64,000 nucleotides of DNA from Qipengyuania aquimaris (GTDB taxonomy: Bacteria; Pseudomonadota; Alphaproteobacteria; Sphingomonadales; Sphingomonadaceae): NCBI RefSeq assembly GCF_009827445.1, contig NZ_WTYI01000001.1:1616881-1680880 (forward strand), in the 5' to 3' direction. Positions 51,625 through 60,027 of the stretch are shown here, piece by piece. Position numbers and translations under genes: made by a program. The notes under the pieces are model-generated. The model was given only the letters and a program-made list of their open reading frames with translations. It was not told where the DNA came from and ran no database searches. Within the stretch, counting starts at the first letter, position 1. Each line of letters begins with the position of its first letter.

Positions 51625-53191
51625 CACTCCGGACGATGCGAAACGCGACTGGGCGGTGACCGTCGAGGACGGCATCGCCAAGTCGAACGAGCCTGTGTCC
51701 AGCGCCGTTGCCGATCCGGCAGCGACCACGCGCCGCCACGAACCGCACGAACCGCCGCGCGAGACGCTTCCGGAAAAGCTCTACGAGGCCCGCAAGTCGA
51801 TCCACAACAAGCGTATCGACGGGCCTTTCAGGCGCTTCAAATGGTTCGTGATGCTCGTCACGCTGGGGATCTATTACGTCACCCCCTGGCTGCGGTGGGA
51901 ACGCGGACCCTACGCACCCGACCAGGCCGTGCTTGTCGATCTCGCCAATCGCCGCTTCTACATGTTCGGCATCGAGATCTGGCCGCACGAATTCTATTTC
52001 GTCGCGGGCTTGCTGATCATGGCGGGCATCGGGCTGTTCGTGATTACGAGCGCCGTTGGCCGCGCCTGGTGCGGCTATGCCTGCCCGCAGACGGTCTGGA
52101 CCGACCTGTTCCAGCACATCGACCGCTTTGTCGACGGCGACCGCAATGCGCGCATCCGGCTGGAGAACGCGCCGTGGACCTGGGGCAAGGTGTTCCGTCG
52201 CGGCTTCAAATGGTCGATCTACCTCGCCATCGGCTTCGTGACCGGCGGGGCGTGGATCCTCTATTTCGCAGACGCGCCTACACTTTTCCGCGACTTCTTC
52301 GCGCTGGAAGCGGCGCCGGTGGCGTACGCTACCGTGGCGATCCTGACGCTGACCACCGTCACCTTGGGCGGCTTCATGCGCGAACAGGTCTGCATCTACA
52401 TGTGCCCATGGCCGCGCATCCAGACCGCGATGATGGATGAGAAATCGCTGATGGTCACCTACAAGGACTGGCGCGGCGAACCACGCGGCAGCGTGAAGAA
52501 AGCCGCGAAGAACCCCGGTCAGTTCGGTGATTGCATCGACTGCACGCAATGCGTCCAGGTTTGCCCGACGGGCATCGATATCCGCGAAGGCCCGCAAATC
52601 GGCTGTATTACCTGCGCCCTATGCATCGACGCCTGCGACAAGGTCATGAAGGATATCGGCAGGCCGCGCGGCCTGATCGATTATGCCACGCTGGAGGATT
52701 GCGAGCGTGAAGCCGCAGGCGAAGCACCGAAACCGGCATGGCGCTACCTTCTTCGCCCGAGGACGATGGTCTATTTCACAATCTGGGCAGGCATCGGCGC
52801 GGCCTTGTTGTTCGCGCTGGGTGTGCGCACGCATACGGAAATGACCGTCGCGCCCGACCGCAACCCGCCTTTCATGCTGATGAGCGACGGATCGATCCGC
52901 AATTCCTTCACGCTGAAAATCCGCAACATGGAAAGCCGTCCGCGCGACATGGAAATCGCGCTTGAGGGGCTGGAAGGCGGCGTCATGTGGACCGATGCCA
53001 TCGGCCGGGACGAGGCAGCCGCCACGCAGACCGTCACGGTCGCTGCCGACCAGGTTCGTACCATCAGGGCCTATGTGATGGCTCCTCACGACGCAAAGTC
53101 ACAGGACTTTGCCTTCACCGTCACCTCGCTCGACGAACAGCGCGAAAGCGACCATGTCGAGACCCGCTTCGATGCACCGGAGACCCCATGA
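51611..53191 (+). CDS. ccoG: CcoG (FixG/RdxA) ferredoxin-like oxidase accessory protein
   Basis: 526 residues. Membrane helices bracket WCGYACPQTVW and VCIYMCPW, Cys-containing segments of the family. Two [4Fe-4S] ferredoxin motifs follow: CIDCTQCVQVCP and CITCALCIDAC (~305-345). An Ig-like FixG C-terminal domain (~400-520) closes the protein. CcoG reduces Cu(II) to Cu(I) for insertion into the cbb3 oxidase. Start ATG 51611 overlaps the end of ccoP; the stop overlaps ccoH. Confidence 0.95.
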   Translation: MGNPDTPDDAKRDWAVTVEDGIAKSNEPVSSAVADPAATTRRHEPHEPPRETLPEKLYEARKSIHNKRIDGPFRRFKWFVMLVTLGIYYVTPWLRWERGPYAPDQAVLVDLANRRFYMFGIEIWPHEFYFVAGLLIMAGIGLFVITSAVGRAWCGYACPQTVWTDLFQHIDRFVDGDRNARIRLENAPWTWGKVFRRGFKWSIYLAIGFVTGGAWILYFADAPTLFRDFFALEAAPVAYATVAILTLTTVTLGGFMREQVCIYMCPWPRIQTAMMDEKSLMVTYKDWRGEPRGSVKKAAKNPGQFGDCIDCTQCVQVCPTGIDIREGPQIGCITCALCIDACDKVMKDIGRPRGLIDYATLEDCEREAAGEAPKPAWRYLLRPRTMVYFTIWAGIGAALLFALGVRTHTEMTVAPDRNPPFMLMSDGSIRNSFTLKIRNMESRPRDMEIALEGLEGGVMWTDAIGRDEAAATQTVTVAADQVRTIRAYVMAPHDAKSQDFAFTVTSLDEQRESDHVETRFDAPETP

Positions 53192-53634
53192 TGCAGAAGG
53201 AATTCACAGGCAGGAAGATGGCCGCGATCCTCGTGGCAGGCTTTGGCGTGGTAGTGGCGGTCAACTTCACCATGGCTGCCATCGCCTCGGGCAGCTTCAG
53301 CGGCGTCGTAGTCGAGAACTCCTATGTCGCCAGCCAGAAGTTCAACGGCTGGCTCGACCAGGCAGAGCGGCAGGAAGCGCTGGGGTGGAATGCCGAGGCC
53401 AGCCGCTTGGGCGACCGCCTGGCGCTCGACCTCGAGAACGTGCCCGCCAGCGCAACGATATACGCACAGGTGCGCCGCCCGCTCGGCCAGGCCGACACGC
53501 GCGAGCTTACCTTCGTGCAAACCGGCGAAGCGCGAATTCTGTCGAGCGAAGCCCTGCCCGCAGGTCGCTGGATCGTGCGCGTTTCGATCGAACGGGGCGA
53601 TGACCGCTGGGTTTCGGAGGAGCAGATCGGGTGA
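53188..53634 (+). CDS. ccoH: FixH/CcoH oxidase assembly protein
   Basis: 148 residues with an N-terminal membrane helix (~10-32, MAAILVAGFGVVVAVNFTMA) and a periplasmic FixH domain; VVVENSYVASQKFN is the family's characteristic opening. CcoH helps assemble and stabilise the cbb3 oxidase. It overlaps ccoG by 4 bases (ATGA) and ccoI by 4 bases (GTGA). Confidence 0.92.
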   Translation: MMQKEFTGRKMAAILVAGFGVVVAVNFTMAAIASGSFSGVVVENSYVASQKFNGWLDQAERQEALGWNAEASRLGDRLALDLENVPASATIYAQVRRPLGQADTRELTFVQTGEARILSSEALPAGRWIVRVSIERGDDRWVSEEQIG

Positions 53635-55754
53635 CCGCGCCGTTCCGCCAGCAAGATCTCGAGGATAGCGCGCTCGTCGACACGCGCCTGACCGTCCCGG
53701 GTATGCGCTGTGCAGGATGCATTGCCAAGATCGAGCGCGGCCTTGCCGAGATCGAGGGTATCGACGCCGCCCGCGTGAACTTCTCGGCCAAGCGCGTCGC
53801 GGTGCGGCACAGCCCGCGGCTGGATCAGGGAGATCTGGTCGAGGCGCTGCGCCACCTTGGCTTCGAAGCGCAGGCCCTCGCCGAAAATCCGCTCGGCAGT
53901 AACGACAAGGAAAGCAGGGCCCTGCTCCGTGCGCTCGCGGTCGCCGGGTTCGGCATGATGAATATCATGCTGCTGTCGGTCAGCGTCTGGTCGGGCGCGG
54001 GCGGTGTCACCCGCGACCTGTTCCACTGGTTGTCGGCAATCATCGCGCTGCCAGTCGTCGCCTATTCGGGCCGCACCTTCTTTGCCTCTGCCTGGATGGC
54101 GCTGCGCTACGGACGCACGAACATGGACGTGCCGATTTCGATCGGCGTACTGCTTGCGACCGGGCTGAGCGTGTACGAAACCTTTGCGGGCGAAGGGCAC
54201 GCCTATTTCGACAGCGCCGTCATGCTGCTGTTCTTCCTGCTCGCGGGACGGGCGCTGGATGCGACCATGCGTACCAAGACCCGCGCAGGCATCGGCGCGC
54301 TGCTTTCCAAGATGGGCAAAAGCGCGCGCGTTCTCGGCCCCGATGGCGGCACTTCCGAAATCAAGGCGGAAAACCTCCAGCCGGGGATGGTGATGGTCGT
54401 CGCTTCCGGCGATGCACTGGCCGCCGATGGGGTGATCGAGAAAGGGCGCGGGTCGCTCGACAACTCGATGCTGACCGGGGAGAGTGATCCGGAACCCGTC
54501 GAGACCGGATCCGTCGTTCACGCAGGTGCTATCGCCCTGTCCGGGCCGATGGAAGTGCGCGTCACCGCAGCATCTTCCGATACGGTGATCGCCGAGATCG
54601 CCCGCCTCATGGACGAAGCGGGCCAGAGCCGCAGCCGCTATACCCGCATCGCGGACCGCGCATCGCGGCTGTATGCGCCCGCCGTCCATTCGCTCGCACT
54701 GCTGGCATTCCTTGGCTGGATGCTGGCTGGCGCAGGCTGGTATCAGTCGCTGGTCATTGCGATTGCTGTCCTCATCATCACATGCCCCTGCGCAATGGGG
54801 CTCGCGGTCCCTGCGGCACAGGTCGTGACCTCCGGCGCGCTCATCAAGCGTGGCCTGCTGGTAAAGGACGGTAGCGCGCTCGAACGCCTCGCAGAGGTGG
54901 ACATCGCGATCTTCGACAAGACCGGCACGCTGACGCTCGGCGAACCGCAGGCCGACCTTTCCCCTCTCGGCGAGAAGCAGCGGCAGGTCGCCCTGGCGCT
55001 TGCGCAGACCAGCCGTCACCCGCTTAGCCGCAGCCTCGCGGATGCCCTGAAAAGCGAGGGCACGCGGCCCGCACAGGTCGAGGACATCGCCGAGGTCGAA
55101 GGGCAGGGTCTCGCGGGCACGTGGCAAGGGACGCCCGTTTCGCTTGGTCGCCCGGACGAAGAGACCACCGGCATGGCCTCCCTCCTTCGCATCGGCCCTG
55201 AAGAAACGATCATCACCTTCGCGGATGGCCTGCGCGCCGATGCGAAGGAAGCACTCGCTAAACTCGCGGAACAGGGCATCTTGAGCCGCATCCTATCGGG
55301 GGATCGCCAGGGAGCGGTCGAAGCGGTCGCGAAGGCTCTCGATGTCCCGGCCACCGCCTTGGCCAAGCCCCAGGACAAGCTCGCCCTGCTCGAAGACCTG
55401 CGGTCGAAGGGGCAAAAGGTCCTGATGGTGGGAGACGGCATCAATGACGGTCCGGCCCTAGCCGCGGCCCATGCCTCGATCGCGCCCGGCACTGCCAGCG
55501 ACGTCAGTCAGCAGGCGGCGGATGCGGTTTTTACCGGCAAGGCGCTGATGCCTGTCGCTCTCGCTATCTCCCACGCGCGGAGGTGCATGGCGATCGTGCG
55601 CCAGAACTTCGGCCTTGCTGTAGTCTACAACATCTGCGCCGTGCCGCTCGCCCTCGCCGCGATCGTGACCCCGCTGATTGCGGCCATCGCCATGTCCGGC
55701 AGTTCGCTGATCGTGGTGGGCAATTCGCTGAGACTGGCGAGGGTCAAGGAATGA
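53631..55754 (+). CDS. ccoI: CcoI (FixI) copper-transporting P1B-type ATPase
   Basis: 707 residues. The N-terminal heavy-metal domain carries GMRCAGC (~24-30). Membrane helices include the metal site CPC (in IITCPCAMGL). The actuator TGES, phosphorylation DKTGT (DIAIFDKTGTLTLG) and hinge GDGINDGPAL are all present. It moves copper to the periplasm for the cbb3 CuB site. It starts at GTG 53631 within the ccoH stop (GTGA) and is followed by ccoS after a short overlap. Confidence 0.95.
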   Translation: MTAPFRQQDLEDSALVDTRLTVPGMRCAGCIAKIERGLAEIEGIDAARVNFSAKRVAVRHSPRLDQGDLVEALRHLGFEAQALAENPLGSNDKESRALLRALAVAGFGMMNIMLLSVSVWSGAGGVTRDLFHWLSAIIALPVVAYSGRTFFASAWMALRYGRTNMDVPISIGVLLATGLSVYETFAGEGHAYFDSAVMLLFFLLAGRALDATMRTKTRAGIGALLSKMGKSARVLGPDGGTSEIKAENLQPGMVMVVASGDALAADGVIEKGRGSLDNSMLTGESDPEPVETGSVVHAGAIALSGPMEVRVTAASSDTVIAEIARLMDEAGQSRSRYTRIADRASRLYAPAVHSLALLAFLGWMLAGAGWYQSLVIAIAVLIITCPCAMGLAVPAAQVVTSGALIKRGLLVKDGSALERLAEVDIAIFDKTGTLTLGEPQADLSPLGEKQRQVALALAQTSRHPLSRSLADALKSEGTRPAQVEDIAEVEGQGLAGTWQGTPVSLGRPDEETTGMASLLRIGPEETIITFADGLRADAKEALAKLAEQGILSRILSGDRQGAVEAVAKALDVPATALAKPQDKLALLEDLRSKGQKVLMVGDGINDGPALAAAHASIAPGTASDVSQQAADAVFTGKALMPVALAISHARRCMAIVRQNFGLAVVYNICAVPLALAAIVTPLIAAIAMSGSSLIVVGNSLRLARVKE

Positions 55755-55903
55755 GCGGCCTTCTAGTCCTCATCCCCATTGCGCTTGGCCTTGGCCTATT
55801 AGGCCTGGCGATGTTCTTCTGGGCCATGCGCGACGGCCAGTTCGAAGACCTCGACGGGGCCGCGCAGCGCATCCTCATCGACGACGAGGATGAAGAAGAA
55901 TGA
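55751..55903 (+). CDS. ccoS: CcoS, cbb3 oxidase maturation small protein
   Basis: 50 residues. One helix (SGLLVLIPIALGLGLLGLAM) is followed by FFWAMRDGQFEDLDGAAQRIL, the conserved CcoS sequence, and an acidic tail. CcoS is needed to insert heme or copper cofactors into CcoN. The start overlaps the ccoI stop by 4 bases (ATGA). Confidence 0.93.
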   Translation: MSGLLVLIPIALGLGLLGLAMFFWAMRDGQFEDLDGAAQRILIDDEDEEE

Positions 55904-56109
55904 ACGGGACGGGGATCGGCTTGCTCGCATTGGTGCCTGCGATTGTCGGCCCCCTGCCCGAGCAGCAGCGGATTATCTCCGCGATCATTTGCGGCAATGG
56001 CGATACCGTCACTATCGACATCCCGGTGCAGCCGAGGAAGTCTCCCCTGACCCAGCCGTGTCATGCAAAAGGCTGCCGCGGCGCATCCCGCAAGCACAAT
56101 TTGATCTGA
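55900..56109 (+). CDS. Small Cys-containing protein between ccoS and hemN
   Basis: 69 residues, family not named here. An N-terminal hydrophobic stretch (GIGLLALVPAIVG) leads to a middle with IISAIICGNGDTVTIDIPV. The C-terminus has CHAKGC followed by a basic SRKHNLI. The start overlaps the ccoS stop as ATGA and hemN follows 39 bases later, so it is within the oxidase operon. The hydrophobic start may be a signal peptide with the Cys pair in the periplasm. A metal or heme handling role for cbb3 biogenesis is possible but only from context. Confidence 0.6.
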   Translation: MNGTGIGLLALVPAIVGPLPEQQRIISAIICGNGDTVTIDIPVQPRKSPLTQPCHAKGCRGASRKHNLI

Positions 56110-56148
56110 CGCAAAGACGGGCCGTCCGCGCATCGGCAATCGGGCGCT

Positions 56149-57462
56149 ATGTGGACCTATTACCCCGACCTGCTCGCAACGCCCGTGCCGCGTTACACGA
56201 GCTATCCGACCGCCGCCGATTTCGGCGAGCTTCCCGCTAATGCTTATCGCGAGGCACTGGAAAGTGTGCATGGCGATGTGTCGCTTTACCTCCACATCCC
56301 GTTCTGCGAGCAGATCTGCTTCTATTGCGGGTGCAACACCGGCAGGGCCAACCGGCAGCATCGTCTGGCGAGCTATCTCGATGCCCTTCAAACCGAAATC
56401 GCCACAGTCGCCGCCTTGCTGCCAAGCGATGCGCACGTTCGGCGCATTTCCTTCGGCGGGGGCAGCCCCAATGCCATTGCGCCGGCCGATATGCTGGGCC
56501 TCCTCGACGCGCTGTCCCGGCATTTCCATCTCGATGCCCCGATCCTTTCGACAGAGCTCGACCCTCGAACGATGTCGCAGGACTGGGCCGACGCCATCGG
56601 ACAGGCGGGATTCGATATGGCGAGCCTCGGAGTCCAGACATTCGCCGCGCATTGCCAGAAAGCCATCGGCCGCGTCCAGGATGAAGACCTGATCCTGAGG
56701 TCGGTCGACTGGTTGAGGCAAGCCGGTGTCGGCTCGATAAACTTCGACCTCATGTACGGTCTCCCAGGCCAGAGCGAAGACGATCTGCTCGACAGCCTGC
56801 AACGCACGCGCGCGCTCGGAGCCGACCGGATTGCGCTGTTCGGCTATGCCCACGTCCCGCATATCGTGCCCAGGCAGCGCGCAATACCCGCGTCGCAACT
56901 TCCCGATCAGGAAGCGCGCTTCGCCATGGCCGATCTCGGCTATCGCTACCTTTGCACGCATGGCTACACACCTGTCGGCTTCGATCATTTCGCCAAACCG
57001 GGCGCCGATCCGATGGCGACAGCTGCGCTAGCGGGTACGCTGCGTCGCAATTTCCAGGGGTTCACCGACGACCAGGCCGCCAATCTCATCGGATTGGGCG
57101 CCTCCGCAATCTCGTCCTTTCCGGGACTGCTCGCGCAGAACGAGAAGAATTCAGGCAGGTATCGGATGCGTGCATCCCAGGGGCTGCTGAGTGCCGAGCG
57201 CGGTATCAGGCGAAGTGCACACGACCGGTATCGTGGGAGCGTGATCGAAGCATTGCTGTGTCACGGGCGTGCCCGGATCGGCGCAAGGCTGATGGCGCAG
57301 GTCCGCTGCGAAATCGCACCCTTCCTGGAGCGCGGCCTCGCGTCATTCGACAATGAATGGCTGACGATCCTGCCCGAGGGCCTGCCCTACGCACGCACGA
57401 TCGCTGCCCTATTCGATACCTATCGCGCCGTTTCGATGCGCCAGTTCAGCTCTGCCGTCTGA
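56149..57462 (+). CDS. hemN: Oxygen-independent coproporphyrinogen III oxidase
   Basis: 437-residue radical SAM enzyme. Cluster cysteines are C53, C57 and C60 (CEQICFYCGC), followed by the glycine-rich ISFGGGSPNAI and the LDPRTM and SLGVQTF stretches. FDLMYGLPGQ and the C-terminal HemN domain are present. It decarboxylates coproporphyrinogen III when O2 is scarce, supplying heme to the cbb3 oxidase. Slightly shorter than E. coli HemN (457). It lies directly downstream of the cco operon, sharing its low-oxygen setting. Confidence 0.95.
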   Translation: MWTYYPDLLATPVPRYTSYPTAADFGELPANAYREALESVHGDVSLYLHIPFCEQICFYCGCNTGRANRQHRLASYLDALQTEIATVAALLPSDAHVRRISFGGGSPNAIAPADMLGLLDALSRHFHLDAPILSTELDPRTMSQDWADAIGQAGFDMASLGVQTFAAHCQKAIGRVQDEDLILRSVDWLRQAGVGSINFDLMYGLPGQSEDDLLDSLQRTRALGADRIALFGYAHVPHIVPRQRAIPASQLPDQEARFAMADLGYRYLCTHGYTPVGFDHFAKPGADPMATAALAGTLRRNFQGFTDDQAANLIGLGASAISSFPGLLAQNEKNSGRYRMRASQGLLSAERGIRRSAHDRYRGSVIEALLCHGRARIGARLMAQVRCEIAPFLERGLASFDNEWLTILPEGLPYARTIAALFDTYRAVSMRQFSSAV

Positions 57463-57520
57463 CCCAAATCGGTCCATGGGCCTGCACTCAGGGTTAATTG
57501 GCTTGCAAGCACACCTTCTA

Positions 57521-57528
57521 TTAACCAT
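57521..57528. promoter_or_regulatory. Candidate CtrA half-site upstream of the first DUF4402 gene
   Basis: TTAACCAT is one of the two CtrA motifs described in Caulobacter. It lies 100 bases upstream of the first DUF4402 gene. A second exact copy lies at 59966-59973. Confidence 0.4.
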
Positions 57529-57627
57529 CGTGTTGCAGCGTGCGCAGTGAAGAGCGCCAATTTGGTGCATCCGACTGTTTGAAATGATTAGGAATTCCGG
57601 AACAGCCGCGTTCCGCAGACCGTTCTT

Positions 57628-58191
57628 ATGGGCATGAGCCGCTTGAAATCCATACGAGGAAATTCCGCTTTTTCAGCGGCCTGCGCGCTCGTCTGCCTGC
57701 TCGCGGCGTCCCCTGCGGCAAGCAACAGCCCCCAGGTTTCCGTCCAGAATCCATCGGCCCTGAGGTTCGGCACGTTTGCCGTGCCGAATTCAGGCTTCCG
57801 TGAGGTGTCCCCAAGGGGCGGAATTTCCAGCGGCGGTATCTTCGCTCTCGATGATACAGGTGTCGGCCCTGCCCGGTTCGTCGTACAATACGACCGTGGC
57901 AATAATGGCCGACGCGAACTCAATCTCGTCATCGAGATCGTGTTTTCTGCACCTTCGACCTACGCCCAGGGCGGCATTACGGCGCGCCTGTCGCGTTACC
58001 AGATCGACCTTCCCGGTTATGGTGCGGTGCGTCCGGGTCAGGTTATCCGGATCGAAATGCCCAATTGCAGGCAACGCGTCTGTTCGCGCGCTTTCAATCT
58101 TGGCGGACGGATCGACGTCGATCGCAATTTCGGCGGCGGGCTGGTGGAAATACCGATAGTCGTCGACGCAGCCGTCATTTCGGTCCGATGA
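57628..58191 (+). CDS. DUF4402-like secreted protein 1
   Basis: 187 residues with a signal peptide (SAACALVCLLAASPAASN, to about 32). The mature part begins VSVQNPSALRFGTFAVPNSG, matching the 'P..L.FG.....G' opening of DUF4402. Two Cys (PNCRQRVCSRA) may form a disulfide. The C-terminus (VEIPIVVDAAVISVR) is beta-rich. It is the first of four related small secreted genes before a chaperone and usher, so it is probably a structural subunit. ATG 57634 is an alternative start. Its stop overlaps the next gene (ATGA). Confidence 0.8.
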   Translation: MGMSRLKSIRGNSAFSAACALVCLLAASPAASNSPQVSVQNPSALRFGTFAVPNSGFREVSPRGGISSGGIFALDDTGVGPARFVVQYDRGNNGRRELNLVIEIVFSAPSTYAQGGITARLSRYQIDLPGYGAVRPGQVIRIEMPNCRQRVCSRAFNLGGRIDVDRNFGGGLVEIPIVVDAAVISVR

Positions 58192-58748
58192 TCGGCCGAA
58201 GACATCTCTCCCTCATCGCGTTATCTCTTTTCTTAACGAACGTGACGGCACCTTTCACGCCTGCTTCGGCGCAGGATAGGGCGCAGGCGAGCGGCTCTGC
58301 GGCGGCGACTGTGGTCTCGCCGATCACCGTCCGTGAGGTCGAGCCGCTTCGCTTCGGAACCGTCGCTACTGGCGACACCGGCGGCACATTGACGCTCTCG
58401 CCAGCTGACGGATCAACGAACGTGACGGGCTCCTTGCGGAGTATCTGTCCGTCTGGTTCCAGTTGCACGGCAAGCCCGGGCATCTTCGATGTACGCGGCG
58501 AAGCGGGGCGAAGCTACCGCGTGACTGCTCCTGCCCAGGCCCTGGCAACCAGAGCCGGAGGGGGTGGAACGCTGAACGTTACCTCCATCACGATTGCGAC
58601 CCAAAGCGTGCCGGGGCCAGGAACGCGAGGCACGCTGGACGATAGCGGAAACGACCGGTTCAAGGTGGGCGGAACGGTGCAGGTGGCGCCCGATTCGAAT
58701 GCCGGCACCTACGTCGCAGAGATGGACATGGTAGTTTCTTATGACTAA
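58188..58748 (+). CDS. DUF4402-like secreted protein 2
   Basis: 186 residues. A signal peptide (SLIALSLFLTNVTAPFTPASAQ, to ~29) precedes a DUF4402 domain: SPITVREVEPLRFGTVATGDTGG ... and an ending YVAEMDMVVSYD. A Cys pair in RSICPSGSSC suggests one disulfide. It is translationally coupled to the preceding gene. Likely a pilin-like subunit of the downstream chaperone-usher system. Confidence 0.85.
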   Translation: MIGRRHLSLIALSLFLTNVTAPFTPASAQDRAQASGSAAATVVSPITVREVEPLRFGTVATGDTGGTLTLSPADGSTNVTGSLRSICPSGSSCTASPGIFDVRGEAGRSYRVTAPAQALATRAGGGGTLNVTSITIATQSVPGPGTRGTLDDSGNDRFKVGGTVQVAPDSNAGTYVAEMDMVVSYD

Positions 58749-58799
58749 CCAGCGGTAAATATTCCCCGTAAGACCACGTAGTTCCGCGTTTTCGAGGCG

Positions 58800-58814
58800 G
58801 TAAGCTTTCCTTAA
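58800..58814. promoter_or_regulatory. Candidate CtrA box (GTAA-N7-TTAA)
   Basis: GTAAGCTTTCCTTAA differs from the CtrA consensus TTAA-N7-TTAA by one base and lies ~75 bases upstream of the third DUF4402 gene, in a 139-base gap that otherwise shows no named element. Confidence 0.3.
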
Positions 58815-58887
58815 AACCTAGGTCCTATCCCCTAGTGCTGCACCGGCAATAGCTGGGCGCGCTATTGTACGAACCAGGGGACACCTA

Positions 58888-59382
58888 ATGAAGAAGATCA
58901 TCCTCGCGGCTACCGCAGTCGCATTCGCAACTCCTGCGATGGCTGCTCCGGGCGACACCGCCACGGATTCGGGTACCGCAACCGCTGAAATCGTCGCTCC
59001 GATCACCATCACTCACGATGCTGGCGCTGCTCTCGATTTCGGTATCGTAATTCCCGGCACCACTGCAGGCACTGTCGTCGTGACGCAGGCCGGCGGTGGC
59101 TCGGTCACCGGCGATGCACTGTTCGTTTCGGGCAGCTCCAACGCAGCCGACAGCTTCACGGTCACTGGCGATGCCAGCCGTGCTTACAACATCGTGACCA
59201 CTGGCGGTTCGGTTGCTTCGGGCACCAACACCATGTCGTTCACCACTGATGCTCCGGCATCGAGCACGCTTTCGGCAACTGGCACGGACAGCTTCTCGGT
59301 CGGCGGCACCCTGAGCGTGGGCGCCAACCAGGCTGCTGGTGTGTACACCGGAACCTACTCGGCAACGGTAACCTACAACTAA
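58888..59382 (+). CDS. DUF4402-like secreted protein 3, likely main subunit
   Basis: 164 residues. A signal peptide (KKIILAATAVAFATPAMA, to ~19) precedes a Thr/Ser/Gly/Ala-rich DUF4402 domain: APITITHDAGAALDFGIVIPG ... GGTLSVGANQAAGVYTG ... YSATVTYN. It has no Cys, and codons are biased to GCx/ACx types, as in abundant surface proteins. A separate 139-base upstream gap and AGGGGA ribosome-binding site suggest strong independent expression. It looks like the main structural subunit of the cluster. Confidence 0.85.
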   Translation: MKKIILAATAVAFATPAMAAPGDTATDSGTATAEIVAPITITHDAGAALDFGIVIPGTTAGTVVVTQAGGGSVTGDALFVSGSSNAADSFTVTGDASRAYNIVTTGGSVASGTNTMSFTTDAPASSTLSATGTDSFSVGGTLSVGANQAAGVYTGTYSATVTYN

Positions 59383-59439
59383 TCGGATCGGGCAGTTGCC
59401 GGCACGATGTCGGCAACTGCCCACCGATCTTCCTGACCG

Positions 59440-59964
59440 ATGAGCCGGCACATGATCAGGACATACCTCGTAGGGCTCATGGCCCTGCTAGCCGGCCTTC
59501 TGGCTCCTCAGGCACACGCGCAGTCGACCGATACCATGTCGGTAACCGGCGCTTCCAAGGTGCGTGTGGTAGAGCCTATCTCGATCGTGAACATTTCCGA
59601 TCTCCGGTTCGGCGCATTGATGCGACCCGCGACCAACGGGATCGTCGAAGTTGCTGCCGATGGCGCGGTGACCACCAATCTCGACCTGTCCACATTTCCC
59701 AACGGAAGGGCCCCTGCCCGCTTTACCGTGCTGGGCGAGGCGCAGCGACGCTTTATCATCTTCCTGCCAAACCGCATCGATATCACCAATGGCACCTCTA
59801 CCATGCTGGTCGATCGCTTCCGGACTAACCTAGACCGGGGTTTCGGCCGCTTCGATGCCGTGGGTAGCTACGACCTCTACATTGGCGGAAGACTGCATGT
59901 CGACGCGAACCAGGAACCGGGCAGTTATTCGGGGACTTTCGACGTCGCCGTTCTTTATCTGTAA
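59440..59964 (+). CDS. DUF4402-like secreted protein 4
   Basis: 174 residues with a signal peptide (YLVGLMALLAGLLAPQAHAQ, to ~28) and a DUF4402 domain (VEPISIVNISDLRFGALMRPA ... YDLYIGGRLHVDANQEPGSYSG ... FDVAVLYL). No Cys in the mature part. The wording is closer to proteins 2 and 3 than to 1. Starts 57 bases after protein 3. ATG 59452 is an alternative start. Confidence 0.83.
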   Translation: MSRHMIRTYLVGLMALLAGLLAPQAHAQSTDTMSVTGASKVRVVEPISIVNISDLRFGALMRPATNGIVEVAADGAVTTNLDLSTFPNGRAPARFTVLGEAQRRFIIFLPNRIDITNGTSTMLVDRFRTNLDRGFGRFDAVGSYDLYIGGRLHVDANQEPGSYSGTFDVAVLYL

Positions 59965-59965
59965 A

Positions 59966-59973
59966 TTAACCAT
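59966..59973. promoter_or_regulatory. Candidate CtrA half-site upstream of the chaperone gene
   Basis: Second exact TTAACCAT on the plus strand, 55 bases upstream of the chaperone start and directly after the last DUF4402 stop. Confidence 0.4.
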
Positions 59974-60027
59974 GCCTAGGATATGACCCGGACTGGGCCC
60001 AGCGCCCATGTTTTCAAGGGCAAAGCA

